A stretch of DNA of 64,000 nucleotides from Asanoa hainanensis (GTDB taxonomy: Bacteria; Actinomycetota; Actinomycetes; Mycobacteriales; Micromonosporaceae): the NCBI RefSeq assembly GCF_900188485.1, contig NZ_FZPH01000004.1:315304-379303 (forward strand), read 5' to 3'. Of the stretch, positions 25,786 through 33,238 are shown one piece after another; position 1 is the stretch's first letter; every line of letters starts with the position of its first letter. The notes beneath the pieces are model-generated. The model was not told where the DNA came from, ran no database searches, and saw nothing but the letters and a program-made list of their open reading frames with translations. A program made the translations under genes and the position numbers.

Positions 25786-26325
25786 ATGATGTCTTCACCC
25801 CTTACTTCGCCGCTGCTCGCAGCACACACGGCGCTGATCGCGGTGGACCTGATGCCGCGGATCGTCTCGCAGGACATGGGCCCACACAAAGGCGCCGACG
25901 TGGTGGCCCGGGCAAGCCGCCTGGTGACCGCGTTCCGCCACGCGGGCGGCCCGGTGGTGCTGGTCCGGGTGGATCGACCGGGCGTCGCCGAACAGCCGCC
26001 GGGCAGCGGCTTCGTCCCGGAACTGGAGCCACGGCCGGGCGACATCACGGTGGTGAAGCAGACCATCGGAGCGTTCTACGGCACGGGCCTCGCCGACCAA
26101 CTGCGTGAGCGCGCCGTGCGGACGGTGGTGCTGACCGGCCTGGCCACGACGATGGGCGTCGAGTCGACGGGCCGCGCCGCGGCAGACCACGGGTTCGAGG
26201 TCGTCTTCGCGGCCGATGCGATGAGCGGCATGACGGCAACGGAACACGACCACGCCCTGTCGGTGGTCCTGCCCCGCTTCGGCGAGGTGGTCACCACCGA
26301 CGAGGTGCTCGCCCGACTCCGTTGA
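25786..26325 (+). CDS. Isochorismatase-fold protein lacking the catalytic cysteine
   Basis: 179 aa. Asp21 (ALIAVDLMPRIV) and Lys91 (ITVVKQTIGAFYGTGL) of the triad are present. The nucleophile position reads TGLATTMGVESTGR, with Gly124 in place of Cys. This resembles the PhzD/EntB-type or 'TxxGVEST' subfamily, which cannot form the thio-intermediate and acts on vinyl ethers or is non-catalytic. Six bases after the APH stop. The N-terminal Met-Met leaves the start ambiguous by one codon. Confidence 0.82.
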   Translation: MMSSPLTSPLLAAHTALIAVDLMPRIVSQDMGPHKGADVVARASRLVTAFRHAGGPVVLVRVDRPGVAEQPPGSGFVPELEPRPGDITVVKQTIGAFYGTGLADQLRERAVRTVVLTGLATTMGVESTGRAAADHGFEVVFAADAMSGMTATEHDHALSVVLPRFGEVVTTDEVLARLR

Positions 26326-26330
26326 CGACG

Positions 26331-26645
26331 TCAGCGGTCGCCCACACGCACCTCGAAGGGCGGCCCGGGCTGGCCGGGCTGCCAGCCGTCGGTGACGGCT
26401 CGCCGAACGCACGAGGCGACCGTGCCGGGCAACACAGGCTGGCTCGGTAGCCCGATCCAGTTGCTGGGATGCGCGCAGGGCATCGATGCGACCAGAACGG
26501 CGCCGGTCCGCTCCGCGTGCCCGACGACGAAGGTCAGGGGTGTCCAGCCCAGGCCCTGGCAGTAGGTAGGCCGGCCGCGGACCAACCAGCGGTACGAAAC
26601 GCCGTCGACCGTGATTCGCCGGGAACCCTTGACCGCCAACGTCAT
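26331..26645 (-). CDS. Hypothetical protein
   Basis: 104 aa from ATG 26645 (MTLAVKGSRRITVDGVSYRW); an upstream start would give 117. The repeated b-strand-like pattern (ITVDGVSYRWLVRG, LTFVVGHAERTGAVLVASM) and a C-terminal VRRAVTDGWQPGQPGPPFEVRV are typical of a widespread small actinobacterial family. No function is known to me. Convergent with the isochorismatase-fold gene, five bases apart. Confidence 0.65.
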   Translation of the reverse strand: MTLAVKGSRRITVDGVSYRWLVRGRPTYCQGLGWTPLTFVVGHAERTGAVLVASMPCAHPSNWIGLPSQPVLPGTVASCVRRAVTDGWQPGQPGPPFEVRVGDR

Positions 26646-26822
26646 CCGAACCCCCTGCCGATCGGGCCACCCCGTCACGAGCACCGTATCGAGGCTCCGC
26701 CGTCGCCGTCATACCATTTCGCCGAGCTGCGAAACAGATCGCAGTAATTCGGTTACAGCCAAGCCGACGGCGACCTCCTCTTCTCGATCCTGGTCGACGC
26801 CACGGCCGCGGAGCAGGCTGAG

Positions 26823-27644
26823 GTGCGCGTGATCGGACGGACACCGACGGACCCGGAGCGGGTGATCGTCTTCGTGGCGCGAATCCCGAAACGGGCAGTC
26901 GCCGCGATCCACGGCGGGGAGCCATGGCCGGCGGCTGCAGCGACCCGCCGGCCAGGAGTCGACTCTCTGCGTTTGGATGTGACGCCGGTGCCCGACGACG
27001 CGGGCGGCGGGTTCCAGGTGGAGGTCTATGTCAACGGTACGGAGATGACCGCTGCCGCAGCGGGCCTCGGGATGGAGCCATACGACGTCCTTGTCCCCAT
27101 CAATCGTCTGGTGGCCGCTTCCCAGCCGCGCACTGTTCCGATCGCCCGTTGCGGTTGTGGCGTGTACGGCTGTGGGTCCACGGATGTCACCATCACGCGG
27201 GACGGCGACCTGGTGCACTGGGACTGGTCGATCGAGGTGCCGATGAACCGCGGCGTCTCTTTCGCTGCCGCCGGGTACGACGCGGAGGTCGCACGGGTGG
27301 CCGCAGACTATTCGTGGGAGACGGCAGAGCGCACAGCCGGACGACGTGTCATGACGGATATGGACCGCGAACGGTTGCTCACCTACGGCCTCAGACCCAG
27401 TTGGGTCGCCAACGACTATCGCGATCACCAACTGTTCCGGGTCGCCCTACAGATCGAAGGTGACTACCAGGTCTTCGTCGACACCCCGTGGCGTGGCCGT
27501 GGCCCTGAGGAGTTAGCTCGCTCGGTCTGCGCCACCCTGGCACTGCCTCCCAGCCAGTGGCGCGCCACCTGGCACGCCATCAAGCCCACGCTGACCGAGC
27601 CCCCGGAGATCGCGGGGCCGTCCTGGAGACCCGCGCGGTTCTAG
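26823..27644 (+). CDS. Hypothetical protein with CGCGxxGCG motif
   Basis: 273 aa from GTG 26823. The centre carries ARCGCGVYGCGSTDVTI, a Cys-rich hairpin that could bind metal, followed by WDWSIEVPMNRGVSFAA and a helical C-terminal part. It belongs to an actinobacterial family of unknown role. Protein-like codons (reading SQADGDLLFSILVDATAAEQ) continue upstream of the GTG to a TAA at 26745-26747, with no ATG/GTG/TTG between. The true start may be missing, or the gene may be N-terminally damaged. Confidence 0.65.
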   Translation: MRVIGRTPTDPERVIVFVARIPKRAVAAIHGGEPWPAAAATRRPGVDSLRLDVTPVPDDAGGGFQVEVYVNGTEMTAAAAGLGMEPYDVLVPINRLVAASQPRTVPIARCGCGVYGCGSTDVTITRDGDLVHWDWSIEVPMNRGVSFAAAGYDAEVARVAADYSWETAERTAGRRVMTDMDRERLLTYGLRPSWVANDYRDHQLFRVALQIEGDYQVFVDTPWRGRGPEELARSVCATLALPPSQWRATWHAIKPTLTEPPEIAGPSWRPARF

Positions 27645-27716
27645 CAGAAGCCGGGCTGCCGGTTGTTTGGGCGGCTGTCGAAGTCCACGACGACGCGCGC
27701 TCGTGAAGACATGCAG

Positions 27717-28034
27717 TCAGATCCGCTCGAGTTCGATCGTGAGTTGCCGAGGGGCCCGCACGCCGGCCAGCGCCCACGCCCATCCAGGAAGGGCGAGCGC
27801 CTCGGCGAAGAAGTCGTCGAGAGATCTGCCGAAGGACCACAGCTGACCTGACCCAAGAGCCTCAGTCTCGGCACGAGCGGACCAGTGGAACGTGCAGCTC
27901 AGTTGCCACACCGCGTCCTCGTCACCGGCGTCGATGAACTGTCGAGTGAGATCGGCCGAGAACTCGCGCAGGCCGTCGAAGGCGAACGTCCCGAACTGGG
28001 CCAGGATCCCGTCACCGTCATCTTCGGGCGACAT
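27717..28034 (-). CDS. Small hypothetical protein
   Basis: 105 aa, start ATG 28034. Acidic N-terminus, then WQLSCTFHWSARAETEALG and SFGRSLDDFFAEALALPGWAWAL, giving a mixed alpha/beta look. No family recognised. Codon usage fits the chromosome. The upstream 336 bp carry no gene. Confidence 0.55.
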   Translation of the reverse strand: MSPEDDGDGILAQFGTFAFDGLREFSADLTRQFIDAGDEDAVWQLSCTFHWSARAETEALGSGQLWSFGRSLDDFFAEALALPGWAWALAGVRAPRQLTIELERI

Positions 28035-28370
28035 GGCGTCAAGTCATAGCGGACCATCTTCGGCCATGACCGCGACCGCACGCTCATGCCGCAGCCAGAC
28101 GCGGAGGCGGGACTGAGTCCCACGTTGCCTGACGCGGGTTTCCTCAGAGTGAGGAGCCGGCTCTATCGGTTCCTGCCGGGAGAATTCTGGAGCCGACCTT
28201 GGCGGGCTCTCCCGAAGCAGGCGGTCGAGGACCCAATCGCGGAAACGGCAGCGCGCTTGCGGCGCCCTGCCATCCGCGCGTCCATGACTTCTGGGGCGGC
28301 TGGTCGGGGCCGTGGACGTCGGGGTGGTGTGGCAAGATCAAAAACGCACTCGTACCGGTAGGGGGACTCG
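28035..28370. other. 336-bp gene-free stretch with a copy of the tRNA-Val terminator sequence
   Basis: No convincing frame. At 28137-28172 the sequence GGTTTCCTCAGAGTGAGGAG followed by CCGGCTCTATCGGTTC matches 60333-60367, just downstream of attR, at about 32 of 36 positions. It includes a CCTCA-GAG-TGAGG hairpin. This may be a transcription terminator family or a relic of a tRNA-linked insertion. Confidence 0.5.
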
Positions 28371-28664
28371 ATGGCTTCACCGAATTTGTCCAGTAACAGC
28401 CTTGAGAAGCGTGATCGCTGGGCCGCATTTCGTGGGCTCAGGTGGTGGCAGCTCGTTCTGTCGCTGCTGCCGTTGGTCCTCATCGGGCTCGGTGGCCTCA
28501 TCGGCGGTGCCGTCGGCGCCGCGGGCACATGGTTGAACCTGAAGGTGGCGCGCAAGTCGTTGCACCCGGCGGTCAAGGCGTTGGTCATGATCGCCGTGGT
28601 GATAGGCGCGTACGTCGTTTGGTCGATCGTCGCCGTCGCACTCAAAGCGGCGATTGACAACTAG
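28371..28664 (+). CDS. Small two-helix membrane protein
   Basis: 97 aa. ATG 28371 after AGGGGG. Two transmembrane helices with a Gly-zipper first helix (LLPLVLIGLGGLIGGAVGAA, about 33-52) and VKALVMIAVVIGAYVVWSIV (about 69-88), joined by a basic loop (NLKVARKSLHP). Function unknown. Confidence 0.65.
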   Translation: MASPNLSSNSLEKRDRWAAFRGLRWWQLVLSLLPLVLIGLGGLIGGAVGAAGTWLNLKVARKSLHPAVKALVMIAVVIGAYVVWSIVAVALKAAIDN

Positions 28665-28778
28665 ATTCCGCCTCGTACGGGTAACGGGTTACTGAGGCGG
28701 TGCCCACCAGGCACCGGGCTCCGGTCGCGGCGCGGCGTCCGTACGCTTGACGCTTCAGCCTGGGCGACGGAGGTAGCC

Positions 28779-29297
28779 GTGCTGGCTCGGCGGGGACGGA
28801 TGCTCTGGGCCGTGGCGGTGGTCCTGCTCGCTGGTTGCAGCCCCGAGGTGAGCGGCAACAGCGCCCTGGCCAAGGGCGAAAGCCTGGGCGAGATGCGCCA
28901 GCAGGCCGGCGAGGCCCTGGCGCGCTATGACCAGGCGGTCGTCGACGCCGGCGGCTCGGCGCCCGTCACCGTGACGCCGCCCGCGTGGAACTCGCCACCC
29001 GGCCTCTCCATCGAGTCCGCGACCGGCACCGCGGTCAGCACGAGGCTCTCTGTCACCTTCACCGGCGCGCGGGGCCCCGCAACCGAATCGTGCGGCGCCG
29101 ACTACTACGCCGAGGCGGTCGAATCGGCCAACGCGGTCGTCGTCATCGTCATCGCGCAGCCGCACGGCGGCGACGAGACATGTGCGCTGGCCGGCTACGT
29201 CCGGACCGCAACGCTCAACCTGGCGCAGCCGCTGGGCCGGCGGGCAGTCCTCGAAGCGTGCCAAGGGCAACCAGTCCCCGTGACCGCAGGCGGTTGA
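28779..29297 (+). CDS. Putative lipoprotein
   Basis: 172 aa. GTG 28779 after ACGGAGG. N-terminus with RR, a hydrophobic core and the lipobox LLAG-C (residues 17-21) predicts lipidation at Cys21. The exported part has one more Cys pair (ESCGAD and ETCALAG) that could form a disulfide, and b-strand-rich sequence. No family recognised. Five bases before the next gene, probably co-transcribed. Confidence 0.65.
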   Translation: MLARRGRMLWAVAVVLLAGCSPEVSGNSALAKGESLGEMRQQAGEALARYDQAVVDAGGSAPVTVTPPAWNSPPGLSIESATGTAVSTRLSVTFTGARGPATESCGADYYAEAVESANAVVVIVIAQPHGGDETCALAGYVRTATLNLAQPLGRRAVLEACQGQPVPVTAGG

Positions 29298-29301
29298 GTC
29301 G

Positions 29302-29541
29302 ATGAAGTTTCTGATCCAGGCGAGCGGCGACGCTCCGGTGATCGTCACGTTCGAGCCATCGGGGGCCGAGTACTCGATCGGCGCGGGTGATCACATGGTC
29401 GTCGAGTGGCCGGATGCCGATGGGCCGTTGATGGGCACGATTCAGCACTCACCCACTGGGCTCACTGTCGGTGAGCCGAGCGGCAGGATGGCGCGGATCT
29501 GGAACTCGAGCGGAGCCGAGCTTTCGATCCTGGGTCAGTAG
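29302..29541 (+). CDS. Small hypothetical b-strand protein
   Basis: 79 aa, ATG 29302. The sequence FLIQASGDAPVIVTFEPSG, then YSIGAGDHMVVEWPDADG and GLTVGEP, looks like a single b-sandwich domain. Found next to the lipoprotein gene and probably in its operon. Its last codons overlap the stop of the truncated acetyltransferase on the other strand. Function unknown. Confidence 0.55.
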   Translation: MKFLIQASGDAPVIVTFEPSGAEYSIGAGDHMVVEWPDADGPLMGTIQHSPTGLTVGEPSGRMARIWNSSGAELSILGQ

Positions 29542-29669
29542 CGCAGCGGCCCTCCGTCGGCGAGGAGGGCCGGGTCGGCGCCCGTCATGTCGTCGCGGTC
29601 GTACGGGGCCGGGTAACGCCACGTCACGATGTCGGCCGCGTACTCCGCCGTCATGGTTGCGATTCGCAT
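29535..29669 (-). pseudogene. Truncated GNAT acetyltransferase (N-terminus only)
   Basis: 44 codons from ATG 29669: MRIATMTAEYAADIVTWRYP, then PYDRDDMTGADPALLADGG. This is the N-terminal part of a familiar GNAT group (start of the fold, AxDIxxWRYPxPYxxYDM), which normally continues for over 100 residues. Here it ends at TGA 29535 right against the convergent small gene. The acetyl-CoA site is missing, so this is a remnant. Confidence 0.6.
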
Positions 29670-29883
29670 GGGCACAGTTTGGCCTCGGGCCCCACGCACG
29701 GTCACTCCGTGTCCGTACGCTCGGCGTCCGCACTTGAAGATCAATTGCCAGGTTCGTTCAGGTAACCGGTTGGCGAAAGCCTCAAGACTTACTCAAGATC
29801 GTTGCGATCGGCCCATGAGGACAGTCAGGCTGACGGGCACCGATGTCTTGATCAAGACAGGGTCCCCCCACCTGGAGGTTCCA

Positions 29884-32010
29884 TTGAACCATCGGCGGTC
29901 GACAGTAATAGCTATCTCTGCCTTGCTGGCTGCCACGTTCGCCCCCGTCGTGACGTCGACCTCGGCGTTCGCGGCTCCTCTGCCGGCCTTCGCGGCGGCC
30001 GAGCCCAACCAGGTCACCGACCTCACCGTCACCCAGGCTGACGGGTTCGCCACCGTGGCCTGGACCCCGGTCCCCGGTGTCACCGACTACCAGATCGAGC
30101 GCACCGCGGTCGACGCATCGAACGCTCCCACCGGAACCCCCACGGTGGTCGGCGTGTGGCGGCCGAACCGGCAGGTCAACAACGAAGAGCCGACCTTCGC
30201 CGACGCCGGCTTCAACCCCGGCAGCCGCTTCCAGTGGCGGGTCCGGGCCCGCATCGGCACCGCCGAGCAGCCGTACTCGTCGCCCGTGTTCGACACCACC
30301 AAGGCGCCGTGGGGCGATCCCGCCGTCGCCGGCCAGAACCTGCGTACGCAGTGGGAGACCACCCAGGCCGCGCAGTACACCAGCGACGTCAACGAGTACG
30401 CCTACACGGCGGAGGTCGACCGGCTGAGCGAGCGGGTACGGGTGGTCGAGATCGGCCGTACCGTCCAGAACCGCCCTATCAACATGTTCGTCATCGGCTA
30501 CCCGACCCCGCCGGCGACCCCGGCCGCGGTGGCCGCCACCTCGCCGCTGGCCGTCAACTGCAACGTGCACGGCAACGAGCCGGGCGACCGCGAGGCCTGC
30601 CTGATCATGGCTCGCCAGCTCGCGTTCAGCAACGACGCTCGTACCCTCGGCCTGCTCAAGAACACCACCGTCCTGATCGTTCCGACGATCAACGGTGACG
30701 GTCGGGCCGCCAACACCCGTGGCAACGTGACCGGTCAGGACCTCAACCGCGACTACTCGCTGATCCGCCAGCCGGAGACCGCGGCGTACGTGCGGATGCT
30801 GCGCGACTACCGCCCGGTGGCCGGTTACGACGGTCACGAGTACGGCAACTCCCAGGCCGGCGACCTGCCGATGCTGCCGCCGCGCCACCAGAACGTGGCC
30901 CAGCAGATCTTCGACGAGTCGCTCGACATGATCGAGAACCACATGTACGTCGAGGGCGCCAAGGACGGCTGGTGGGCCTGCCCGTACGGCTGCGCCAACG
31001 GCTCTGGGGTTGGCCTCTCCGAAGAGACCATCCTGCGTAACACCCTGGGCCTGAAGAACACCGTGAACTCGCTCCTGGAGCTCCGCAGCTCCGGTGGCGC
31101 GACCCGGCCGGACGAGGGCAACACGGCGAACAACCGTCGCCGCAAGACCTTCTCCGCACTGTGGACGTTCAACCAGTTCATGGACTACCACCACAACCAG
31201 CTCAGCGACATCAAGACGGCGCGTGGCGAGGCGATCGAATTCCAGGCAGGCAACAACGGCCGGATCGTCTTCCGGGGTTCGCGGATCGTCCCGCTGCACC
31301 CGGCGCCGCACCCGGGTGAGGCCGGCCCCCGCGAGGACCTGCCGACGCCGGACATGATCCTGGACAACGCCCCGTGTGCCTACAAGCTCACCGAGGCGCA
31401 GTACAACGGCGCGCGTACCGACGGTCCGAACGACGTCGGTGCCACGGTCGCCGAGCGGATCGCGGCGCACGGCTGGAAGGTCGTCAAGGTCGCCGACGGG
31501 TACGTCGTGCCGCTGGCCCAGCCGGAGCGCGGTCTGATCCCGCTGCTGCTGGACGAGCAGGGTGAAGAGGAGTGGGTGAGCGGCGAGCGGGTCTACCCGA
31601 CCCTGACCGGTCGCCACAACGGCCCGCTGACCATCTCGGGCTTCGCCTGCCTGTCGGGTGCCACGGTCAACGGCCCGGTCAACCTGCGTCCGGGTGCGAC
31701 CCTGGTCGCCACCAACACGACCATCAGTGGTCCGGTCAACGCCGCCAACGCCGCCGGTGTGTTCTTCGGTGACAGCGTCGTGCGTGGCCCGCTGCAGGTC
31801 GCGAACACCAACGGCCCGGTCACCGTCATCGGCACGAACGTGTCCGGCCCGGTCAACCTGGTCAACAACACCAACGGTGCGGCTCCGTACTTCGCCGGCA
31901 ACAGCGTCAGCGGCCCGCTGAACTGCGCCGGCAACAGCACGGCTCCGACCAACCTCGAGGTCCGCAACGTGGTCAACGGACCGCGGGCGGGGCAGTGCGC
32001 CACCCTGTGA
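29884..32010 (+). CDS. Secreted M14 zinc carboxypeptidase with FN3 and b-solenoid tail
   Basis: 708 aa from TTG 29884 (preceded by CTGGAGG); an ATG at 29815 is also in frame. A signal peptide (residues 1-31, STVIAISALLAATFAPVV to AFAAP) is followed by a fibronectin-III-like module (42-140). The M14 peptidase domain (about 165-500) has zinc ligands His229 and Glu232 (NVHGNEPGDREA) and His318 (GYDGHEYG). A linker leads to a C-terminal region (about 590-700) made of GPVN-type repeats (NGPVNLRPGATL, SGPVNAANAAG, RGPLQVANTNG, SGPVNLVNNTNG, SGPLNCAGNS). The repeats look like a right-handed b-helix. It likely degrades extracellular peptides or cell-wall stems. Confidence 0.88.
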   Translation: MNHRRSTVIAISALLAATFAPVVTSTSAFAAPLPAFAAAEPNQVTDLTVTQADGFATVAWTPVPGVTDYQIERTAVDASNAPTGTPTVVGVWRPNRQVNNEEPTFADAGFNPGSRFQWRVRARIGTAEQPYSSPVFDTTKAPWGDPAVAGQNLRTQWETTQAAQYTSDVNEYAYTAEVDRLSERVRVVEIGRTVQNRPINMFVIGYPTPPATPAAVAATSPLAVNCNVHGNEPGDREACLIMARQLAFSNDARTLGLLKNTTVLIVPTINGDGRAANTRGNVTGQDLNRDYSLIRQPETAAYVRMLRDYRPVAGYDGHEYGNSQAGDLPMLPPRHQNVAQQIFDESLDMIENHMYVEGAKDGWWACPYGCANGSGVGLSEETILRNTLGLKNTVNSLLELRSSGGATRPDEGNTANNRRRKTFSALWTFNQFMDYHHNQLSDIKTARGEAIEFQAGNNGRIVFRGSRIVPLHPAPHPGEAGPREDLPTPDMILDNAPCAYKLTEAQYNGARTDGPNDVGATVAERIAAHGWKVVKVADGYVVPLAQPERGLIPLLLDEQGEEEWVSGERVYPTLTGRHNGPLTISGFACLSGATVNGPVNLRPGATLVATNTTISGPVNAANAAGVFFGDSVVRGPLQVANTNGPVTVIGTNVSGPVNLVNNTNGAAPYFAGNSVSGPLNCAGNSTAPTNLEVRNVVNGPRAGQCATL

Positions 32011-32096
32011 TCCACTGACGTAACCCTGTCGTACCGGCGGGCCGGACCGGGAAGCCCGGCCCGCCGGTACGCACCTTCTCTCCCTGGAGGGCTTTG

Positions 32097-32693
32097 ATGC
32101 GCACCCGGTTGCTGGCCGTCGTCGTGGTGGCCGCGCTGGCGCTGGCCGGCTGCACGTCGGATTCGTCGACCACCACCGCCGTCTCGGGCCCGCTCTGCGA
32201 CGAGTTGCCCAAGGGCGACGAACCGGGCAACCCCACGGCGCTGGCGAGCGAGCCGGTCGACCAGGCGCTGCAATGGATTACGGTGCTGACCACCTTCGAG
32301 GGCGCCCTGCGTGCATCGGAGCTGGTGCCGGAGCTCGAGGGCAAGAAGGCCATCACCGTGCTGGCCCCGTCGGACGACGCCTTCATGGCGAAGTTCTCGC
32401 AGGACAACCTCGACGAGCTGATGATCAAAGACAAGGACACGCTGCGTACGCTGCTCCGCGCGCACATCGTGGACCGCTCCCTGAGCCTGGCCGACCTACG
32501 CGACGCGGACTCGGTGACCACATTGGACGGTACAACGGTGAAGGTCGGCGAGGCCGACAAGATGGCCCGCATCGGCGACGAGGCGACGACGGTCTGCGCC
32601 GACTACCGCATCGCCAACGGGCGCGTACACGTCATCAACCACGTCCTGGGCAACCTCCCGACAACAGCCGGCCAGGGCGACTCCGGCCACTGA
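32097..32693 (+). CDS. Fasciclin-domain lipoprotein
   Basis: 198 aa. ATG 32097 lies six bases after GGAGG. Lipobox LALAG-C near residue 19 predicts a lipid anchor. The FAS1 domain (about 55-190) shows ITVLAPSDDAFMAKF (H1), LLRAHIVDRSLSLADL and, at the end, RVHVINHVLG (H2), the family signatures. FAS1 proteins mediate adhesion or matrix contacts at the cell surface. It follows the M14 peptidase gene by 86 bp, and both are exported. Confidence 0.88.
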   Translation: MRTRLLAVVVVAALALAGCTSDSSTTTAVSGPLCDELPKGDEPGNPTALASEPVDQALQWITVLTTFEGALRASELVPELEGKKAITVLAPSDDAFMAKFSQDNLDELMIKDKDTLRTLLRAHIVDRSLSLADLRDADSVTTLDGTTVKVGEADKMARIGDEATTVCADYRIANGRVHVINHVLGNLPTTAGQGDSGH

Positions 32694-32848
32694 CGGTCCG
32701 TGCGGCGACGTGGGTGAGCTGATCGGCCACCCTGTGAATCCCCGCGCGGGCAAACGGCCGCCGAGAGGGGGAGGCAGCGTCGCGGGCCCGCCCAATACCG
32801 TGCAGGCTTGCCGCCCGCGGGGGGTGCTGAACGGTAGGAGCCGCAACG

Positions 32849-33238
32849 ATGTCGTACCAGCCGCCAGGTGACTCGTACGGTCAGGGGTACCCACCGATCA
32901 GTCCCGGCCCGGTCTCGCCGCCGCCCGGTTACCCGCCGCCGTACCAGGTCACCGTCGTCCAACTCCCCACGTCGGGCGCCGCGGTCGCGAGCATGGTGCT
33001 CGGCATGCTGGGCGTCCTGGTGGGCTGCTGTTCGTTCGGTGTCTTGTCGGTCCTGGCCGTCGTCCTCGGCCACGTCGGGCTCCGCGACACCGCCGACGGC
33101 ACGAAGAGCGGGCACGGCATGGCCGTCGCCGGGCTGATCCTCGGCTACGTACTCGTGGTGCCGATGATTCTTTTCTCGATCTGGATGGTCCTGGGTTCCG
33201 GGATGGCGGCGATCTCGTCATCCAATGTGGAGCCGTGA
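32849..33238 (+). CDS. DUF4190-type two-helix membrane protein
   Basis: 129 aa. A Pro/Gly/Tyr-rich cytoplasmic head (PPGDSYGQGYPPISPGP) is followed by VASMVLGMLGVLVGCCSFGV, then GHVGLRDTADGTKSGHGMAVAG with another helix (LILGYVLVVPMILFSIWMVL). This layout (disordered head, VLGILG helix, LGxxGL-KSGRGMAIAG loop, second helix) is that of DUF4190. Function unknown. Its stop abuts the convergent pentapeptide gene. Confidence 0.8.
   Translation: MSYQPPGDSYGQGYPPISPGPVSPPPGYPPPYQVTVVQLPTSGAAVASMVLGMLGVLVGCCSFGVLSVLAVVLGHVGLRDTADGTKSGHGMAVAGLILGYVLVVPMILFSIWMVLGSGMAAISSSNVEP

Noticed and set aside
29670-29883. Cyclic-di-AMP (ydaO) riboswitch before the secreted M14 peptidase
   Set aside because: Location and exported product are suggestive, but I cannot find the conserved cores of the motif.
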